From contig NZ_JAETZZ010000003.1 in assembly GCF_022627325.1 (NCBI RefSeq), positions 310,001 to 374,000 of the forward strand: a DNA stretch of 64,000 bases, written 5' to 3'. How positions within the stretch are numbered: the stretch's first letter is position 1; every line of letters starts with the position of its first letter. Both the position numbers and the translations under genes were made by a program. The stretch comes from Pseudomonas putida. Its GTDB lineage: Bacteria > Pseudomonadota > Gammaproteobacteria > Pseudomonadales > Pseudomonadaceae. The notes under the pieces were generated by a model that saw only the letters and a list, made by a program, of their open reading frames with translations, had not been told where the DNA came from and made no database searches. Positions 1-12,214 of this stretch are shown here, one piece after another.

Positions 1-28
1 CATCGGTAAATTTTAGGAACCCGTCGAG

Positions 29-1219
29 ATGAGCGAATACTCCCTTTTCACCTCCGAGTCCGTGTCCGAAGGGCATCCGGACAAGATCGCCGACCAGATT
101 TCGGATGCGGTCCTGGATGCCATCATCACCCAGGACAAATACGCCCGCGTGGCGTGTGAAACCCTGGTCAAGACCGGTGTCGCCATCATCGCCGGCGAAG
201 TCACCACGTCAGCCTGGGTCGACCTGGAAGAGCTGGTGCGCAAAGTCATCATCGACATCGGCTACAACAGCTCCGACGTCGGCTTCGACGGCGCTACCTG
301 CGCCGTGATGAACATCATCGGCAAACAGTCGGTGGACATCGCCCAGGGCGTGGACCGCTCCAAGCCGGAAGACCAGGGCGCCGGTGACCAGGGCCTGATG
401 TTCGGTTACGCCAGCAACGAAACCGACGTGCTGATGCCGGCGCCGATCTGCTTCTCGCACCGCCTGGTCGAGCGCCAGGCCGAAGCGCGCAAATCCGGGC
501 TGCTGCCTTGGCTGCGCCCGGACGCCAAGTCCCAGGTCACCTGCCGCTATGAAAACGGTAAGGTAGTGGGCATCGACGCGGTGGTGCTGTCGACCCAGCA
601 CAACCCTGAGGTCTCGCAAAAAGACCTGCAGGAAGCCGTGATGGAGCTGATCGTCAAGCACACCCTGCCTGCCGAACTGCTGCACAAGGACACCCAGTAC
701 CACATCAACCCGACCGGTAACTTCATCATCGGTGGCCCGGTAGGTGACTGTGGCCTGACCGGCCGCAAGATCATCGTTGACTCCTACGGCGGCATGGCCC
801 GCCACGGTGGTGGCGCGTTCTCCGGCAAGGACCCGTCCAAGGTCGACCGTTCTGCTGCCTACGCCGGCCGTTACGTGGCCAAGAACATCGTCGCCGCCGG
901 CCTGGCCGAACGTTGCGAGATCCAGGTGTCCTACGCCATCGGCGTAGCCCAGCCGACCTCCATCTCGATCAACACCTTCGGTACCGGCAAGGTCTCGGAC
1001 GACAAGATCATCCAGCTGGTGCGTGAGTGCTTCGACCTGCGCCCGTATGCCATCACCAAGATGCTCGACCTGCTGCATCCGATGTACCAGGAAACCGCTG
1101 CCTACGGACACTTCGGCCGTACCCCGCAGCAGAAGACTGTCGGCGACGACACCTTCACCACCTTCACCTGGGAACGCACCGACCGCGCCCAGTCGCTGCG
1201 TGACGCTGCCGGCCTGTAA
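29..1219 (+). CDS. metK: S-adenosylmethionine synthetase
   Basis: Makes S-adenosylmethionine from methionine and ATP in the cytoplasm; a tetramer in the family. The 396-residue product has the family's usual length. The N-terminal [12 protein letters not shown]-binding motif, the GAGDQG hexapeptide and the [10 protein letters not shown]-loop-like segment are all visible. The ATG is preceded by a TAGGAA Shine-Dalgarno. The gene is followed at once by a strong intrinsic terminator, so it ends its transcript. Its own promoter lies outside the window. Functionally it pairs with ahcY and metF about 8-10 kb away, which recycle the SAH formed when SAM is used. Assignment is secure. Confidence 0.98.
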   Translation: MSEYSLFTSESVSEGHPDKIADQISDAVLDAIITQDKYARVACETLVKTGVAIIAGEVTTSAWVDLEELVRKVIIDIGYNSSDVGFDGATCAVMNIIGKQSVDIAQGVDRSKPEDQGAGDQGLMFGYASNETDVLMPAPICFSHRLVERQAEARKSGLLPWLRPDAKSQVTCRYENGKVVGIDAVVLSTQHNPEVSQKDLQEAVMELIVKHTLPAELLHKDTQYHINPTGNFIIGGPVGDCGLTGRKIIVDSYGGMARHGGGAFSGKDPSKVDRSAAYAGRYVAKNIVAAGLAERCEIQVSYAIGVAQPTSISINTFGTGKVSDDKIIQLVRECFDLRPYAITKMLDLLHPMYQETAAYGHFGRTPQQKTVGDDTFTTFTWERTDRAQSLRDAAGL

Positions 1220-1240
1220 TCAGCCTGCCGCGGTAAATCG

Positions 1241-1274
1241 AAGCCCTTGCCGAGTGATCGGCAGGGGCTTTTTT
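1241..1274 (+). terminator. Intrinsic terminator after metK
   Basis: AAGCCCTTGCCGA pairs with TCGGCAGGGGCTT across a GTGA loop, and a run of T follows. It starts 22 bases after the metK stop codon. Confidence 0.9.
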
Positions 1275-1319
1275 GTACCCCATGCCATCGCCCCCCGCGA
1301 CACATCACCTGACAACTGA

Positions 1320-3089
<1,770 letters not shown>

Positions 3090-3221
3090 TTCATGGGCAA
3101 GGCGTACGCGGAATGTTCGCCAATCTCAGCCTGAAAAAACCACCAAGGGTTTAAAAATCGGCAAAACCAAGGCAGGATTTCCCCACTTTTTGCTGCCCCG
3201 CCCCGTTCAGGAGGCTTTTTG

Positions 3222-3617
3222 ATGAAGCGTATTTCTACCCTTTTTCTGCTGGTAACGTTCGCTCTGTCGGCTCACGCCGCGCAGCCCACCGAAGAACAAA
3301 CAGGCCTGACCGGCTGCGCCGCCAAGCGTAAGGCAATCAGCGAACAGATCGAACAGGCCAAGGCTGACAACAACAGCGAGCAGCAAGCCGGCCTGGAAAA
3401 AGCCCTGAGCGAAGTTGACGCGAACTGCACCGAGGCCGGCTTGCGTAAAGAGCGCGAACAGAAAGTGCTCGAGGCCCGGCACGAGGTCAACCAGCGCACC
3501 AAGGACCTGGACAAGGCCATGAAAAAGGGCGACCCGGAGCGCATCAACAAGCGCAAGGACAAACTTGCCGAGGCGAAAAAGGAGTTGCAAGAGGCCGTCG
3601 ACGATCTGGAGCGTTGA
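3222..3617 (+). CDS. DUF1090 family periplasmic protein (copy 1)
   Basis: A 131-residue protein of the DUF1090 (YqjC-like) family, with no known biochemical role. Residues 1-20 form a Sec signal peptide ending in SAHAA. The mature part has the family's GLTGCAAKR start, a second Cys in the NCTEAGL segment (the two Cys could form a disulfide), then a highly charged, Lys/Glu-rich helical C-terminus that looks coiled-coil. The ATG at 3222 is preceded by CAGGAGG; a TTG one codon earlier is less likely. A paralogue follows in the same direction after a 127-base gap. Confidence 0.88.
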   Translation: MKRISTLFLLVTFALSAHAAQPTEEQTGLTGCAAKRKAISEQIEQAKADNNSEQQAGLEKALSEVDANCTEAGLRKEREQKVLEARHEVNQRTKDLDKAMKKGDPERINKRKDKLAEAKKELQEAVDDLER

Positions 3618-3744
3618 CAGCCAGTTTCCAGTCAACTTGGCTTGTAGGACTTTTCTGAAGTTACCCACCGAAGGGTTCACTAGGTATTGGGGAATGGGCA
3701 CCATTGCAGCGCTTACTGCCATATGCCCCTACAAGGAGGCTCCC

Positions 3745-4140
3745 ATGAAAGTCGTTTCTTCCGTAGTCATGCTGGCTGTTCTGGGCTTGAGCGCAGCCGC
3801 CGCCCAAGCAGCACAGCCGACGCCTGGCCTGACCGGATGCGCCGCCAAGCGCAGCGCTATCGAAAACCAGCTGCAATATGCCCGGGCGCACAATAACTCG
3901 GGTGAGATTCGCGGCCTGGAAAAGGCCCTGCAGGAGAACACCGAGCACTGCACCGATGCTGGCTTGAAAGAAGAGCGTGAACAGAAAGTGCGCAAAGCCG
4001 AAGCAGAGGTCCAGGAGCGCGAAGCAGACCTGAAGCAGGCACAGGCGAAAGGCGATCCCAGCAAAATCGCCAAGCGTGAACAGAAACTGGCCGAATCCAA
4101 AGCAGAACTCGAAGACGCCAAAGCCGAATTGGCCAAGTGA
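3745..4140 (+). CDS. DUF1090 family periplasmic protein (copy 2)
   Basis: Paralogue of the preceding gene, also 131 residues: signal peptide ending AAQAAQ, then GLTGCAAKR, a second conserved Cys in HCTDAGL, KEEREQKV in common, and a charged coiled-coil-like tail ending ELAK. The start ATG at 3745 has a strong AAGGAGG Shine-Dalgarno; the reading frame is open further upstream to 3565 but that extension overlaps copy 1 and has no signal peptide. The 127-base gap between copies leaves room for a separate promoter. Function unknown; family identity is firm. Confidence 0.88.
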   Translation: MKVVSSVVMLAVLGLSAAAAQAAQPTPGLTGCAAKRSAIENQLQYARAHNNSGEIRGLEKALQENTEHCTDAGLKEEREQKVRKAEAEVQEREADLKQAQAKGDPSKIAKREQKLAESKAELEDAKAELAK

Positions 4141-4196
4141 TCTGAGGCTTCAGTTCCGTGCGCCAGCCAGCAGCCTGCAGACCACCGGCTGGCGCA

Positions 4197-4643
4197 TCAA
4201 TGATTACGGAACTCTGTATGGCACGCCTTGCAGGCTGCCTCTACCTTGTCCATAGGTGCCTTGAGCATCGCCGCATCCAGCGGCTGCTTGCGTGTTACCG
4301 CCAGCAACTCGCCCGTCACCCCTTCCAACGCTTGCGCCAAGTCATGAAAGCGCGCCTGGCGCTCCCAGACCTCGGGCCGCGCACTGCTGTCGCCAGCATC
4401 CTTTACCTGCGGAAAATGCTGCCATGGCGCATGGGCCAGGCTATCGAGCTTCACCGCACCCGCTGAAAATTTCTCGCCATCGAACGGCAACCGCCCGCGC
4501 AACATGCCCCCCATGTCCTCGCTGGTCTTGAGCATCTGCTTGAAGATCGCCTTGCGCTGCCCCAGGGGTGAGTTAGGATCGACACGGTCGCAGGCTACCA
4601 GGGACAGGCTGACCAGCAGGATGGCGGTGAAACATTTGAACAT
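4197..4643 (-). CDS. Cytochrome c (c-prime-like) lipoprotein
   Basis: A 148-residue protein with a lipoprotein-type signal (hydrophobic stretch ending in VACD, lipidated Cys about residue 18) and a C-terminal CKACH heme-c binding site about ten residues from the end. The C-terminal position of CxxCH and the all-helical look match the cytochrome c-prime superfamily. The ATG at 4643 is chosen because the upstream in-frame extension would bury the signal peptide. Divergent from mltA with 115 bases between starts. Electron carrier or ligand-binding role is inferred from the family only. Confidence 0.85.
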   Translation of the reverse strand: MFKCFTAILLVSLSLVACDRVDPNSPLGQRKAIFKQMLKTSEDMGGMLRGRLPFDGEKFSAGAVKLDSLAHAPWQHFPQVKDAGDSSARPEVWERQARFHDLAQALEGVTGELLAVTRKQPLDAAMLKAPMDKVEAACKACHTEFRNH

Positions 4644-4758
4644 CACGGTCACATTGGCAGAGGAAAGGGCCAACAGTATCCTCGCCTGCCGTGCAAAGAC
4701 CAATACCCTTACGAACACTACGGGCAGAAACCACCTGCTGCCCTCCAAGGATGCAACC

Positions 4759-5910
4759 ATGAAATCTGCTCTGCGCCATCTCGCCTGGGCGCTGCCGGCC
4801 CTGGCCTTGCTGGCCGGCTGCAACGGCGGCGAAACCGCCAAGCCTGAACCCCACGCCGTCGCTACCTACACCCCTGCGGCCTGGGATGACCTGCCCAGCG
4901 TCAGCGACAGCGACCTGCTCGCAGGTTTCAACGCCTGGCGCACTGGTTGTGAAAAACTCAAGCGGGACCCGGTATGGGCCGCCACGTGCGAAGCAGCACA
5001 GCCCATTGCCCTGGAGGCGACCCAAGTGCGCGCGTTCCTGCAGGCGCAATTACAGGTCTATGGCCTGCGCTCGGCCGAGAACAATGCCAATGGCTTGATC
5101 ACCGGTTACTACGAACCGGTCTACCCCGGCAGCCTGACGCGCACCGACGCGGCTCAGGTACCGGTGTACGGCATCCCGGATGACATGATCGTGGTCGACC
5201 TGGCCAGCGTTTACCCGGAACTGAAGGGCAAGCGCCTGCGAGGTCGCCTCGATGGCCGCGTACTCAAGCCCTATGACACCGCTGAAGTGATCTACCGGGA
5301 CGGCGTCAAGGCACCGGTACTGGCATGGCTGACCGACCCGATGGACCTGCAGTTTCTGCAGATCCAGGGTTCAGGCCGGGTACAGCTGGAAGATGGCAGT
5401 CAATTGCGCCTGGGCTACGCCGACCAGAACGGGCACCCGTACCGGCCGATCGGTCGCTGGCTGATCGAGCAAGGCCAATTGAAGAAGGAAGACGTGAGCA
5501 TGGGCGCCATCCATGCCTGGGCTGAGGCCAATCCGCAGCGGGTGCCTGAATTGCTGGCGAGCAACCCCAGTTATGTGTTCTTCAGCACCCGCCCCGCCAG
5601 CAACGAAGGCCCGCGCGGTTCATTGAACGTACCCCTCACCGCGGGCTACAGCGTGGCCATCGATCGCAAGGTCATTCCACTGGGCAGCCTGCTTTGGCTG
5701 TCCACCACGCGCCCGGACGGCACACCGGTGGTGCGGCCGGTGGGCGCTCAGGATACGGGTGGCGCGATTACAGGCGAAGTTCGTGCGGATCTATTCTGGG
5801 GCACCGGGCCTGAGGCCGGCGAACTGGCAGGGAACATGAAGCAGCAGGGCCAGATATGGATGCTCTGGCCAAAAGGCAAGCCGCTGCCTGACGTGCCTAA
5901 AGTCCTTTGA
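4759..5910 (+). CDS. mltA: Membrane-bound lytic murein transglycosylase A
   Basis: Cleaves peptidoglycan glycan strands to 1,6-anhydro-muropeptides at the inner face of the outer membrane. The 383-residue product has a lipoprotein signal with lipobox LLAGC. The MltA domain follows (VPVYGIPDD, GYYEPVYPG, IQGSGRV), then the C-terminal 3D domain with GAQDTGGAI, where the family's catalytic Asp lies. The ATG at 4759 follows CAAGGA; the upstream in-frame extension is not needed. A long hairpin follows the stop codon. Confidence 0.95.
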   Translation: MKSALRHLAWALPALALLAGCNGGETAKPEPHAVATYTPAAWDDLPSVSDSDLLAGFNAWRTGCEKLKRDPVWAATCEAAQPIALEATQVRAFLQAQLQVYGLRSAENNANGLITGYYEPVYPGSLTRTDAAQVPVYGIPDDMIVVDLASVYPELKGKRLRGRLDGRVLKPYDTAEVIYRDGVKAPVLAWLTDPMDLQFLQIQGSGRVQLEDGSQLRLGYADQNGHPYRPIGRWLIEQGQLKKEDVSMGAIHAWAEANPQRVPELLASNPSYVFFSTRPASNEGPRGSLNVPLTAGYSVAIDRKVIPLGSLLWLSTTRPDGTPVVRPVGAQDTGGAITGEVRADLFWGTGPEAGELAGNMKQQGQIWMLWPKGKPLPDVPKVL

Positions 5911-5915
5911 CCGAT

Positions 5916-5954
5916 GGCTGCACTGCTCGCGGTTTAGCCGCGAGAAGTGCAGCC
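5916..5954. terminator. Hairpin between convergent mltA and MAPEG genes
   Basis: GGCTGCACT-G-CTCGCGG-TTTAG-CCGCGAG-A-AGTGCAGCC forms a 16-bp stem with one mismatch. It sits 5 bases after mltA and 4 bases before the end of the opposing gene, so it could stop transcription from both sides, though there is no clear T tract. Confidence 0.6.
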
Positions 5955-5958
5955 GGCT

Positions 5959-6345
5959 TCAGGCTGAGACAACGAAGAACGACACGATCAGCGCCACCCC
6001 GGTGAACCACACCAGCGAGCGCAATGCCGCCCAGTCGGCCAGATAGCAGATGATGTAGAGCAGCCGGCTGGTGATGTACAAGACCCCAAGCACGTCCTGC
6101 GTCACCTGCTCGGCATTGCCGACGATATCGGCCACCAGCACCGCCGCGGCAAACGCCGGGAACGCTTCATAGCTGTTCTGCTGCGCGGCATGGGCACGCC
6201 GTGGCAGGCCCGACAATGTGTCGAGGAAGGCGCGCGGGTCGTGATTGTCCTTCAAGCCGAAGCGGCCACTGCTCACCTTGGCGATCAAGGCGCAGAGCGG
6301 TGGTAGGAACAATGCGATCAGGATGCACCACAGGGCAACGGTCAT
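5959..6345 (-). CDS. MAPEG family inner-membrane protein
   Basis: A 128-residue protein with about four hydrophobic helices and the MAPEG signature region (ARRAHAAQQNSYEAFPAFAAA), in which Arg/Asn/Glu residues are typical. Eukaryotic MAPEG members are glutathione-dependent enzymes; the bacterial ones are mostly uncharacterised. The ATG has AGGAG upstream. It lies 13 bases downstream of the EamA gene on the same strand, so the two are probably co-transcribed. Confidence 0.88.
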   Translation of the reverse strand: MTVALWCILIALFLPPLCALIAKVSSGRFGLKDNHDPRAFLDTLSGLPRRAHAAQQNSYEAFPAFAAAVLVADIVGNAEQVTQDVLGVLYITSRLLYIICYLADWAALRSLVWFTGVALIVSFFVVSA

Positions 6346-6358
6346 GGACAGGACTCCT

Positions 6359-7204
6359 TCAGTCGTCAGGGTAGAGCTTCATCACCAGCATGCCTGCCAG
6401 CACCAGCCCGCAAGCTAGGAGTCTCGGGCCGCCAAAAGGTTCTTTCAGGTAGCGCATGCCCAGCAGCACCACCAAGATGACGCTCAGCTCGCGCAAGGCC
6501 GCCGCCTCGGCCACCGACCCCAGATGCATGGCCCACAAGACCAGCGCATAGCTGAACAGCACGCAAAAGCCCACGGCCAACCCCAAGCGCCACTGGGTGC
6601 GCCAGAACAGCACGAACGGCCCCCGCCGTGCCACACCGGCCAGCAGCGGAAACGGCCAGGCGCTGAGCAGGGTCAGCCATACCAGGTAGTCCCAGGGCTT
6701 GCCCCACAACCGCACGGCCTGCCCGTCGAACCAGGTGTAGCAACCGATGCACAGGCCGATCAGCGCCACTACCGGCAGCATCGACCAGGGCAGACGGTCC
6801 CCGCCACCTCCCTGCCACAGCAGGCACGCCATGCCACAGGGGATCAGCAGTATGCCGATGATCTGCCGTTCGCTGAGCGACTCGCCGGCGAACGCCAGGG
6901 TCAGCCCCAGTACCACCAGCGGTGACAAGCCACGCATCAGAGGATAGACCAGCCCCAGATCGCCCACTCGATAAGCCTGAATCAACAGGAATCGGTACAA
7001 CTGCTCTGCCAATGCCGAAGCGATCAGCCAAGGCCAGACCTGGGCAGGCGGCAGGTCGACGAAAGCCACTGCGAGCACGGCAAAGGCCAGGGCTACCGAG
7101 TCCATGCTGGCGATCACCAGCAAGCGCTCGCCACTGAATTTGATCAGGGTGTTCCAGGTCGCGTGCAGTAAGGCCGCGATCAATACCAGGGAAGTTGCCA
7201 GCAC
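6359..7204 (-). CDS. EamA/DMT-family transporter
   Basis: A 281-residue integral membrane protein with about ten hydrophobic segments in two homologous halves, as in the drug/metabolite transporter superfamily. The substrate cannot be told from sequence. I start it at the GTG at 7204, 9 bases after AAGGA, so that the product begins directly with the first membrane helix (LATSLVLIAALLHATWN); the frame is open 34 codons further upstream. First gene of a likely two-gene unit with the MAPEG gene. Confidence 0.85.
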   Translation of the reverse strand: MLATSLVLIAALLHATWNTLIKFSGERLLVIASMDSVALAFAVLAVAFVDLPPAQVWPWLIASALAEQLYRFLLIQAYRVGDLGLVYPLMRGLSPLVVLGLTLAFAGESLSERQIIGILLIPCGMACLLWQGGGGDRLPWSMLPVVALIGLCIGCYTWFDGQAVRLWGKPWDYLVWLTLLSAWPFPLLAGVARRGPFVLFWRTQWRLGLAVGFCVLFSYALVLWAMHLGSVAEAAALRELSVILVVLLGMRYLKEPFGGPRLLACGLVLAGMLVMKLYPDD

Positions 7205-7405
7205 GCCTTCAGGTCCTTGTGACGTTATCAGCCTGTGAATATAGAGCGTTGATGGGACCGCGGGGTGCGAAGCAGTTCTGTATCGAAGTGGAACGAATCC
7301 AGCCAATCAGGTCGAAAACTGTGTCCCGAGTCCCTCGCCAGGTCATCAAAGAACTGCCCGAGCCATTCGGGTTACGACTTGGAAGCCACTGTTACAGGAT
7401 TTGGG

Positions 7406-8641
7406 ATGCTTGAATTAGTCGCTGCGTTTATCTGCCTCACCACACTCCTCACCTACGTCAATTATCGCTTTATCGGCCTGCCACCTGCCATCGGCGTGAT
7501 GGTCACGGCATTGCTGTTCTCGCTGATACTGCAGGGCCTGAGCCTGATCGGCTTCCCTGGCCTTGAAGAACGCGTCGAAGGGCTGATGAACCAGATCGAC
7601 TTCAATGACCTGTTGATGCACTGGATGCTGGCGTTTCTGCTGTTCGCCGGTGCCCTGCACGTCAACCTCACCGATCTGCGCAGCTACCGCTGGCCGATCG
7701 GGCTGCTGGCAACGCTCGGCGTACTGATCGCCACCGTGATGATCGGCTTTCTGGCGCACTGGGTGTTCGCGATGTTCGGCTGGCAGGTGCCGCTGATCTA
7801 CTGCCTGCTGTTCGGTGCACTGATCTCGCCCACCGACCCGATCGCGGTGCTGGGGGCCCTGCGCACCGCCAACGCCTCCAAACCACTGAAGACCACCATC
7901 GTCGGCGAATCACTGTTCAACGACGGCACCGCCGTGGTGGTGTTCACCGTGCTGCTGGGCATCATCGAACTGGGTGAAACGCCAGGCATGACGGACACGG
8001 CGATCCTGTTCGCCCGCGAAGCCATTGGCGGCGCGGTGTTTGGCGGGCTGCTCGGTTACGCCACCTACCGCATGATCAAGAGCGTCGAGCAGTACCAGGT
8101 CGAGGTCATGCTGACCCTGGCGTTGGTCATCGGTGGCTCGGCCATGTGCTACGAGCTGCATGTTTCGGCACCGATCGCGATGGTGGTAGCCGGGCTGATC
8201 ATCGGTAACCTGGGGCGCAACCTGGCGATGAACGACATGACTCGTCGCTACATGGATGGTTTCTGGGAGTTGATCGACGACATGCTCAATGCCCTGCTCT
8301 TCGCCCTGATCGGCCTGGAGCTGTTGCTGCTGCCGTTCAACTGGCTACACCTGGCGGCTGGCGGTGTGCTGGCGGTGGCGGTGCTGTTGTCGCGGCTGCT
8401 GACCGTGGCCCCTGCGATCCTGTTGCTGCGCCGCTGGCGTAGTGTGCCCAAGGGCACCATACGGGTCCTGACCTGGGGCGGCTTGCGTGGGGGGGTATCG
8501 GTGGCGCTGGCATTGTCGCTGCCGTTGGGCGAGGAGCGTGACCTGCTGCTTTCGATCACCTACATCGTGGTGCTGTCGTCGATCCTGGTACAAGGTTTGA
8601 GCATCGGGCGGGTGGTGCGCAAGGTCAGCGCACAACCCTGA
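7406..8641 (+). CDS. CPA1-family Na+/H+ antiporter
   Basis: A 411-residue polytopic protein with the CPA1 exchanger motifs: PTDPIAVLGALR in one helix and GESLFNDGTAVVVF in the next, where the Asp residues carry the cation in this family. It exports Na+ (or K+) for H+ and takes part in pH and salt homeostasis. The ATG at 7406 follows ACAGGA and begins the first membrane helix; the ORF is open upstream to 7265, but that part is hydrophilic and overlaps the divergent promoter region. NhaP/YjcE type; ion preference cannot be decided here. Confidence 0.9.
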   Translation: MLELVAAFICLTTLLTYVNYRFIGLPPAIGVMVTALLFSLILQGLSLIGFPGLEERVEGLMNQIDFNDLLMHWMLAFLLFAGALHVNLTDLRSYRWPIGLLATLGVLIATVMIGFLAHWVFAMFGWQVPLIYCLLFGALISPTDPIAVLGALRTANASKPLKTTIVGESLFNDGTAVVVFTVLLGIIELGETPGMTDTAILFAREAIGGAVFGGLLGYATYRMIKSVEQYQVEVMLTLALVIGGSAMCYELHVSAPIAMVVAGLIIGNLGRNLAMNDMTRRYMDGFWELIDDMLNALLFALIGLELLLLPFNWLHLAAGGVLAVAVLLSRLLTVAPAILLLRRWRSVPKGTIRVLTWGGLRGGVSVALALSLPLGEERDLLLSITYIVVLSSILVQGLSIGRVVRKVSAQP

Positions 8642-8660
8642 AAACCCGGGCTCGCCGTAC

Positions 8661-8807
8661 GGCCCTTTCGCCGGCAAGCCCCACATGGGTTGCGCCGGCT
8701 TTTAGAGGTTGAGCAAGACAGTTGCGGCCACAGGTAAAGCGCAGATCTGCAGACCTGCGCGGTCGCGGTGGGCGCCGGCTTGCCGGCGATGGGCTGCGCA
8801 GCAGCCC
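8661..8807. repeat. REP-like palindromic element pair
   Basis: Two inverted copies of the GCCGGCTTGCCGGC-type REP core: a decayed one at about 8661-8684 (CGCCGGCAAGCC) and a good one at 8770-8794. Directly after the second is a perfect 7-bp hairpin, GGGCTGC-GCA-GCAGCCC (8791-8807). The element fills the gap between the convergent antiporter and thioesterase genes, where it could serve as a terminator. Confidence 0.7.
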
Positions 8808-8814
8808 TAGCACG

Positions 8815-9216
8815 TCACTCTACGGCGCTGTCCGGAAACTGGTCCTGAACATACTTGATCTCGGTCCGCCCATGGGCCGCCGGCTGGCCATCTTCGCCCA
8901 GGTTGACGAAGACCATCTTGTCGACGGTCAGGATGCTCTTGCGGGTGATCTTGTTGCGTACTTCACACTTGAGGGTGATCGAGGTGCGGCCGAACTCGGT
9001 GGCAGTGATGCCCAGCTCGATGATATCGCCCTGGCGCGAGGCACTGACGAAGTTGATCTCCGACATGTACTTGGTCACCACGCGCTGGTTGCCCAATTGG
9101 ACAATGGCATAGATCGCCGCCTCTTCGTCGATCCAGCGCAACAGGCTGCCGCCGAACAGCGTGCCGTTGGGGTTGAGGTCTTCGGGTTTTACCCATTTGC
9201 GGGTGTGAAAGTTCAT
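8815..9216 (-). CDS. Hotdog-fold acyl-CoA thioesterase (YciA-like)
   Basis: Hydrolyses acyl-CoA thioesters. The 133-residue single hotdog domain carries NPNGTLFGGSLLRWIDEEAA, in which the Asn and Asp of the active site are found in this family. The ATG at 9216 has CAGGAG upstream. It reads away from the ahcY promoter. Substrate chain length cannot be predicted. Confidence 0.9.
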   Translation of the reverse strand: MNFHTRKWVKPEDLNPNGTLFGGSLLRWIDEEAAIYAIVQLGNQRVVTKYMSEINFVSASRQGDIIELGITATEFGRTSITLKCEVRNKITRKSILTVDKMVFVNLGEDGQPAAHGRTEIKYVQDQFPDSAVE

Positions 9217-9254
9217 CTGTACTCCTGACCTGCTTGGCTAACGTACGGTAATGA

Positions 9255-10921
<1,667 letters not shown>

Positions 10922-10922
<1 letters not shown>

Positions 10923-11075
10923 GCGGCAAGCTTGAAGCGGCAAGCGACAAGAAAAGGCAGACAGTGCCATTGCCGCTTGCAGCTCCAGCACCCACGATCT
11001 TGAACGATGCCAAGCCAGATCGGCCATCACCGATCTGGCTTTTACTTGCAGCTTGCCGCTAGCAGCTTGCTGCTT
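10922..11075. repeat. Heptad-hairpin element 1 (ahcY-metF gap)
   Basis: Left arm at 10922-10956 is built of AAGCGGC/AAGCTTG-type 7-bp units ending in AAGAAAAGG. Inverted arms (TGCCGCTTGCAGCT at 10970-10984 and a longer one at 11044-11075) flank a separate intrinsic terminator. Belongs to the same family as six other elements in this window. Confidence 0.75.
11012..11043 (+). terminator. Intrinsic terminator between ahcY and metF
   Basis: AAGCCAGATCGG and CCGATCTGGCTT form a 12-bp perfect stem with loop CCATCA and a short T tract. It would end part or all of the riboswitch-controlled ahcY transcript before metF. Confidence 0.85.
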
Positions 11076-11087
11076 GAGGAACGAGTG

Positions 11088-11933
11088 ATGTCACAAGAAC
11101 GCCGCTACAGTTTCGAATTTTTCCCGACCAAGACCGATGCCGGTCATGAAAAGCTGATGGGCGTGGCCCGCCAACTGGCCACCTACAATCCGGACTTCTT
11201 CTCCTGCACCTACGGTGCCGGGGGCTCGACGCGCGACCGCACGCTGAACACCGTGCTGCAGCTGGAGAACGAAGTGAAGGTGCCTGCCGCACCGCATCTG
11301 TCGTGCGTCGGCGATACCAAAGACGAGCTGCGCGCCCTGCTGGCCGAATACAAGACGGCAGGCATCAAGCGTATCGTCGCCCTGCGTGGTGACCTGCCCT
11401 CTGGCATGGGCATGGCCAGCGGCGAGCTGCGCTACGCCAGCGACCTCGTCGAGTTCATCCGCCAGGAAACCGGTGATCACTTCCACCTGGAAGTGGCTGC
11501 CTATCCGGAAATGCACCCGCAGGCACGCCACTTCGAAGCCGACCTTGCCAACTTCGTTCACAAGGTCAAGGCCGGTGCCGACAGCGCCATCACCCAGTAC
11601 TTCTTCAATGCCGACAGCTATTTCTACTTTGTCGAGCGCGCACAGAAGCTGGGCGTGGATATTCCGGTAGTGCCCGGCATCATGCCGATCACCAACTACA
11701 GCAAGCTGGCGCGCTTCTCTGACGCCTGCGGCGCTGAAATCCCGCGCTGGATCCGCAAACAGCTGGAAGCCTATGCCGACGATGCCGCCAGCATTCAGGC
11801 CTTCGGTGAAGAAGTCATCAGCCACATGTGCGAACAACTGCTGCAAGGCGGTGCACCGGGCCTGCATTTCTACACCCTGAACCAGGCAGAGCCGAGCCTG
11901 GCGATCTGGAACAACCTGAAGCTGCCTCGCTGA
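11088..11933 (+). CDS. metF: 5,10-methylenetetrahydrofolate reductase
   Basis: Reduces methylene-THF to methyl-THF, the methyl donor for methionine synthesis; a FAD TIM-barrel enzyme. The 281-residue protein has the family start (SFEFFPTKT, with the catalytic Glu), the CTYGAGGSTRDRT segment, the ALRGDLP motif and the QYFFNAD motif. The ATG at 11088 follows GAGGA; the in-frame upstream start lies in repeat DNA. Neighbouring ahcY makes homocysteine, the acceptor of the methyl group. Confidence 0.97.
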   Translation: MSQERRYSFEFFPTKTDAGHEKLMGVARQLATYNPDFFSCTYGAGGSTRDRTLNTVLQLENEVKVPAAPHLSCVGDTKDELRALLAEYKTAGIKRIVALRGDLPSGMGMASGELRYASDLVEFIRQETGDHFHLEVAAYPEMHPQARHFEADLANFVHKVKAGADSAITQYFFNADSYFYFVERAQKLGVDIPVVPGIMPITNYSKLARFSDACGAEIPRWIRKQLEAYADDAASIQAFGEEVISHMCEQLLQGGAPGLHFYTLNQAEPSLAIWNNLKLPR

Positions 11934-11964
11934 AATTTTTTTGCAAGATCTCGTTCAGAAATGC

Positions 11965-12001
11965 TTAAGGCTCTAGTCATAGACTAAAGCCTTAACTTTT
12001 T
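11965..12001 (+). terminator. Intrinsic terminator after metF
   Basis: TTAAGGCT-c-TAGT and ACTA-a-AGCCTTAA form a long AT-rich stem followed by TTTTT. It starts 31 bases after the metF stop codon. Confidence 0.88.
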
Positions 12002-12106
12002 CTGGTTCAAGCGAGTCTTGCCAGCCATGCTGGCATCTCACGCCATCGTGCCCTCAGTTGCATTCCTGGCTACGCCTCTCGCCCGGAGCTAAACGCAAGG
12101 AGATCG

Positions 12107-12205
12107 ATGCGCATCTGCTGCAGTGCGCACAGCTTTGAGCGTTATGTTACCGCCAAGATCCTGTCTCAGCGCCTGCAACTGGCCTTACCAGAGCCGAGCG
12201 CGTAA
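12107..12205 (+). CDS. Possible 32-codon leader ORF
   Basis: A short ORF, ATG to TAA, 32 residues, beginning MRICCSAHSF. It has a strong GCAAGGAG Shine-Dalgarno 6 bases before the ATG, better than that of the next gene. It ends 9 bases before the next start and is in the same frame. I do not recognise the peptide. It could be a translated leader coupled to the solute-binding protein or a decayed 5' end of it. Coding status is unproven. Confidence 0.35.
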   Translation: MRICCSAHSFERYVTAKILSQRLQLALPEPSA

Positions 12206-12214
12206 TCTCGCGTT

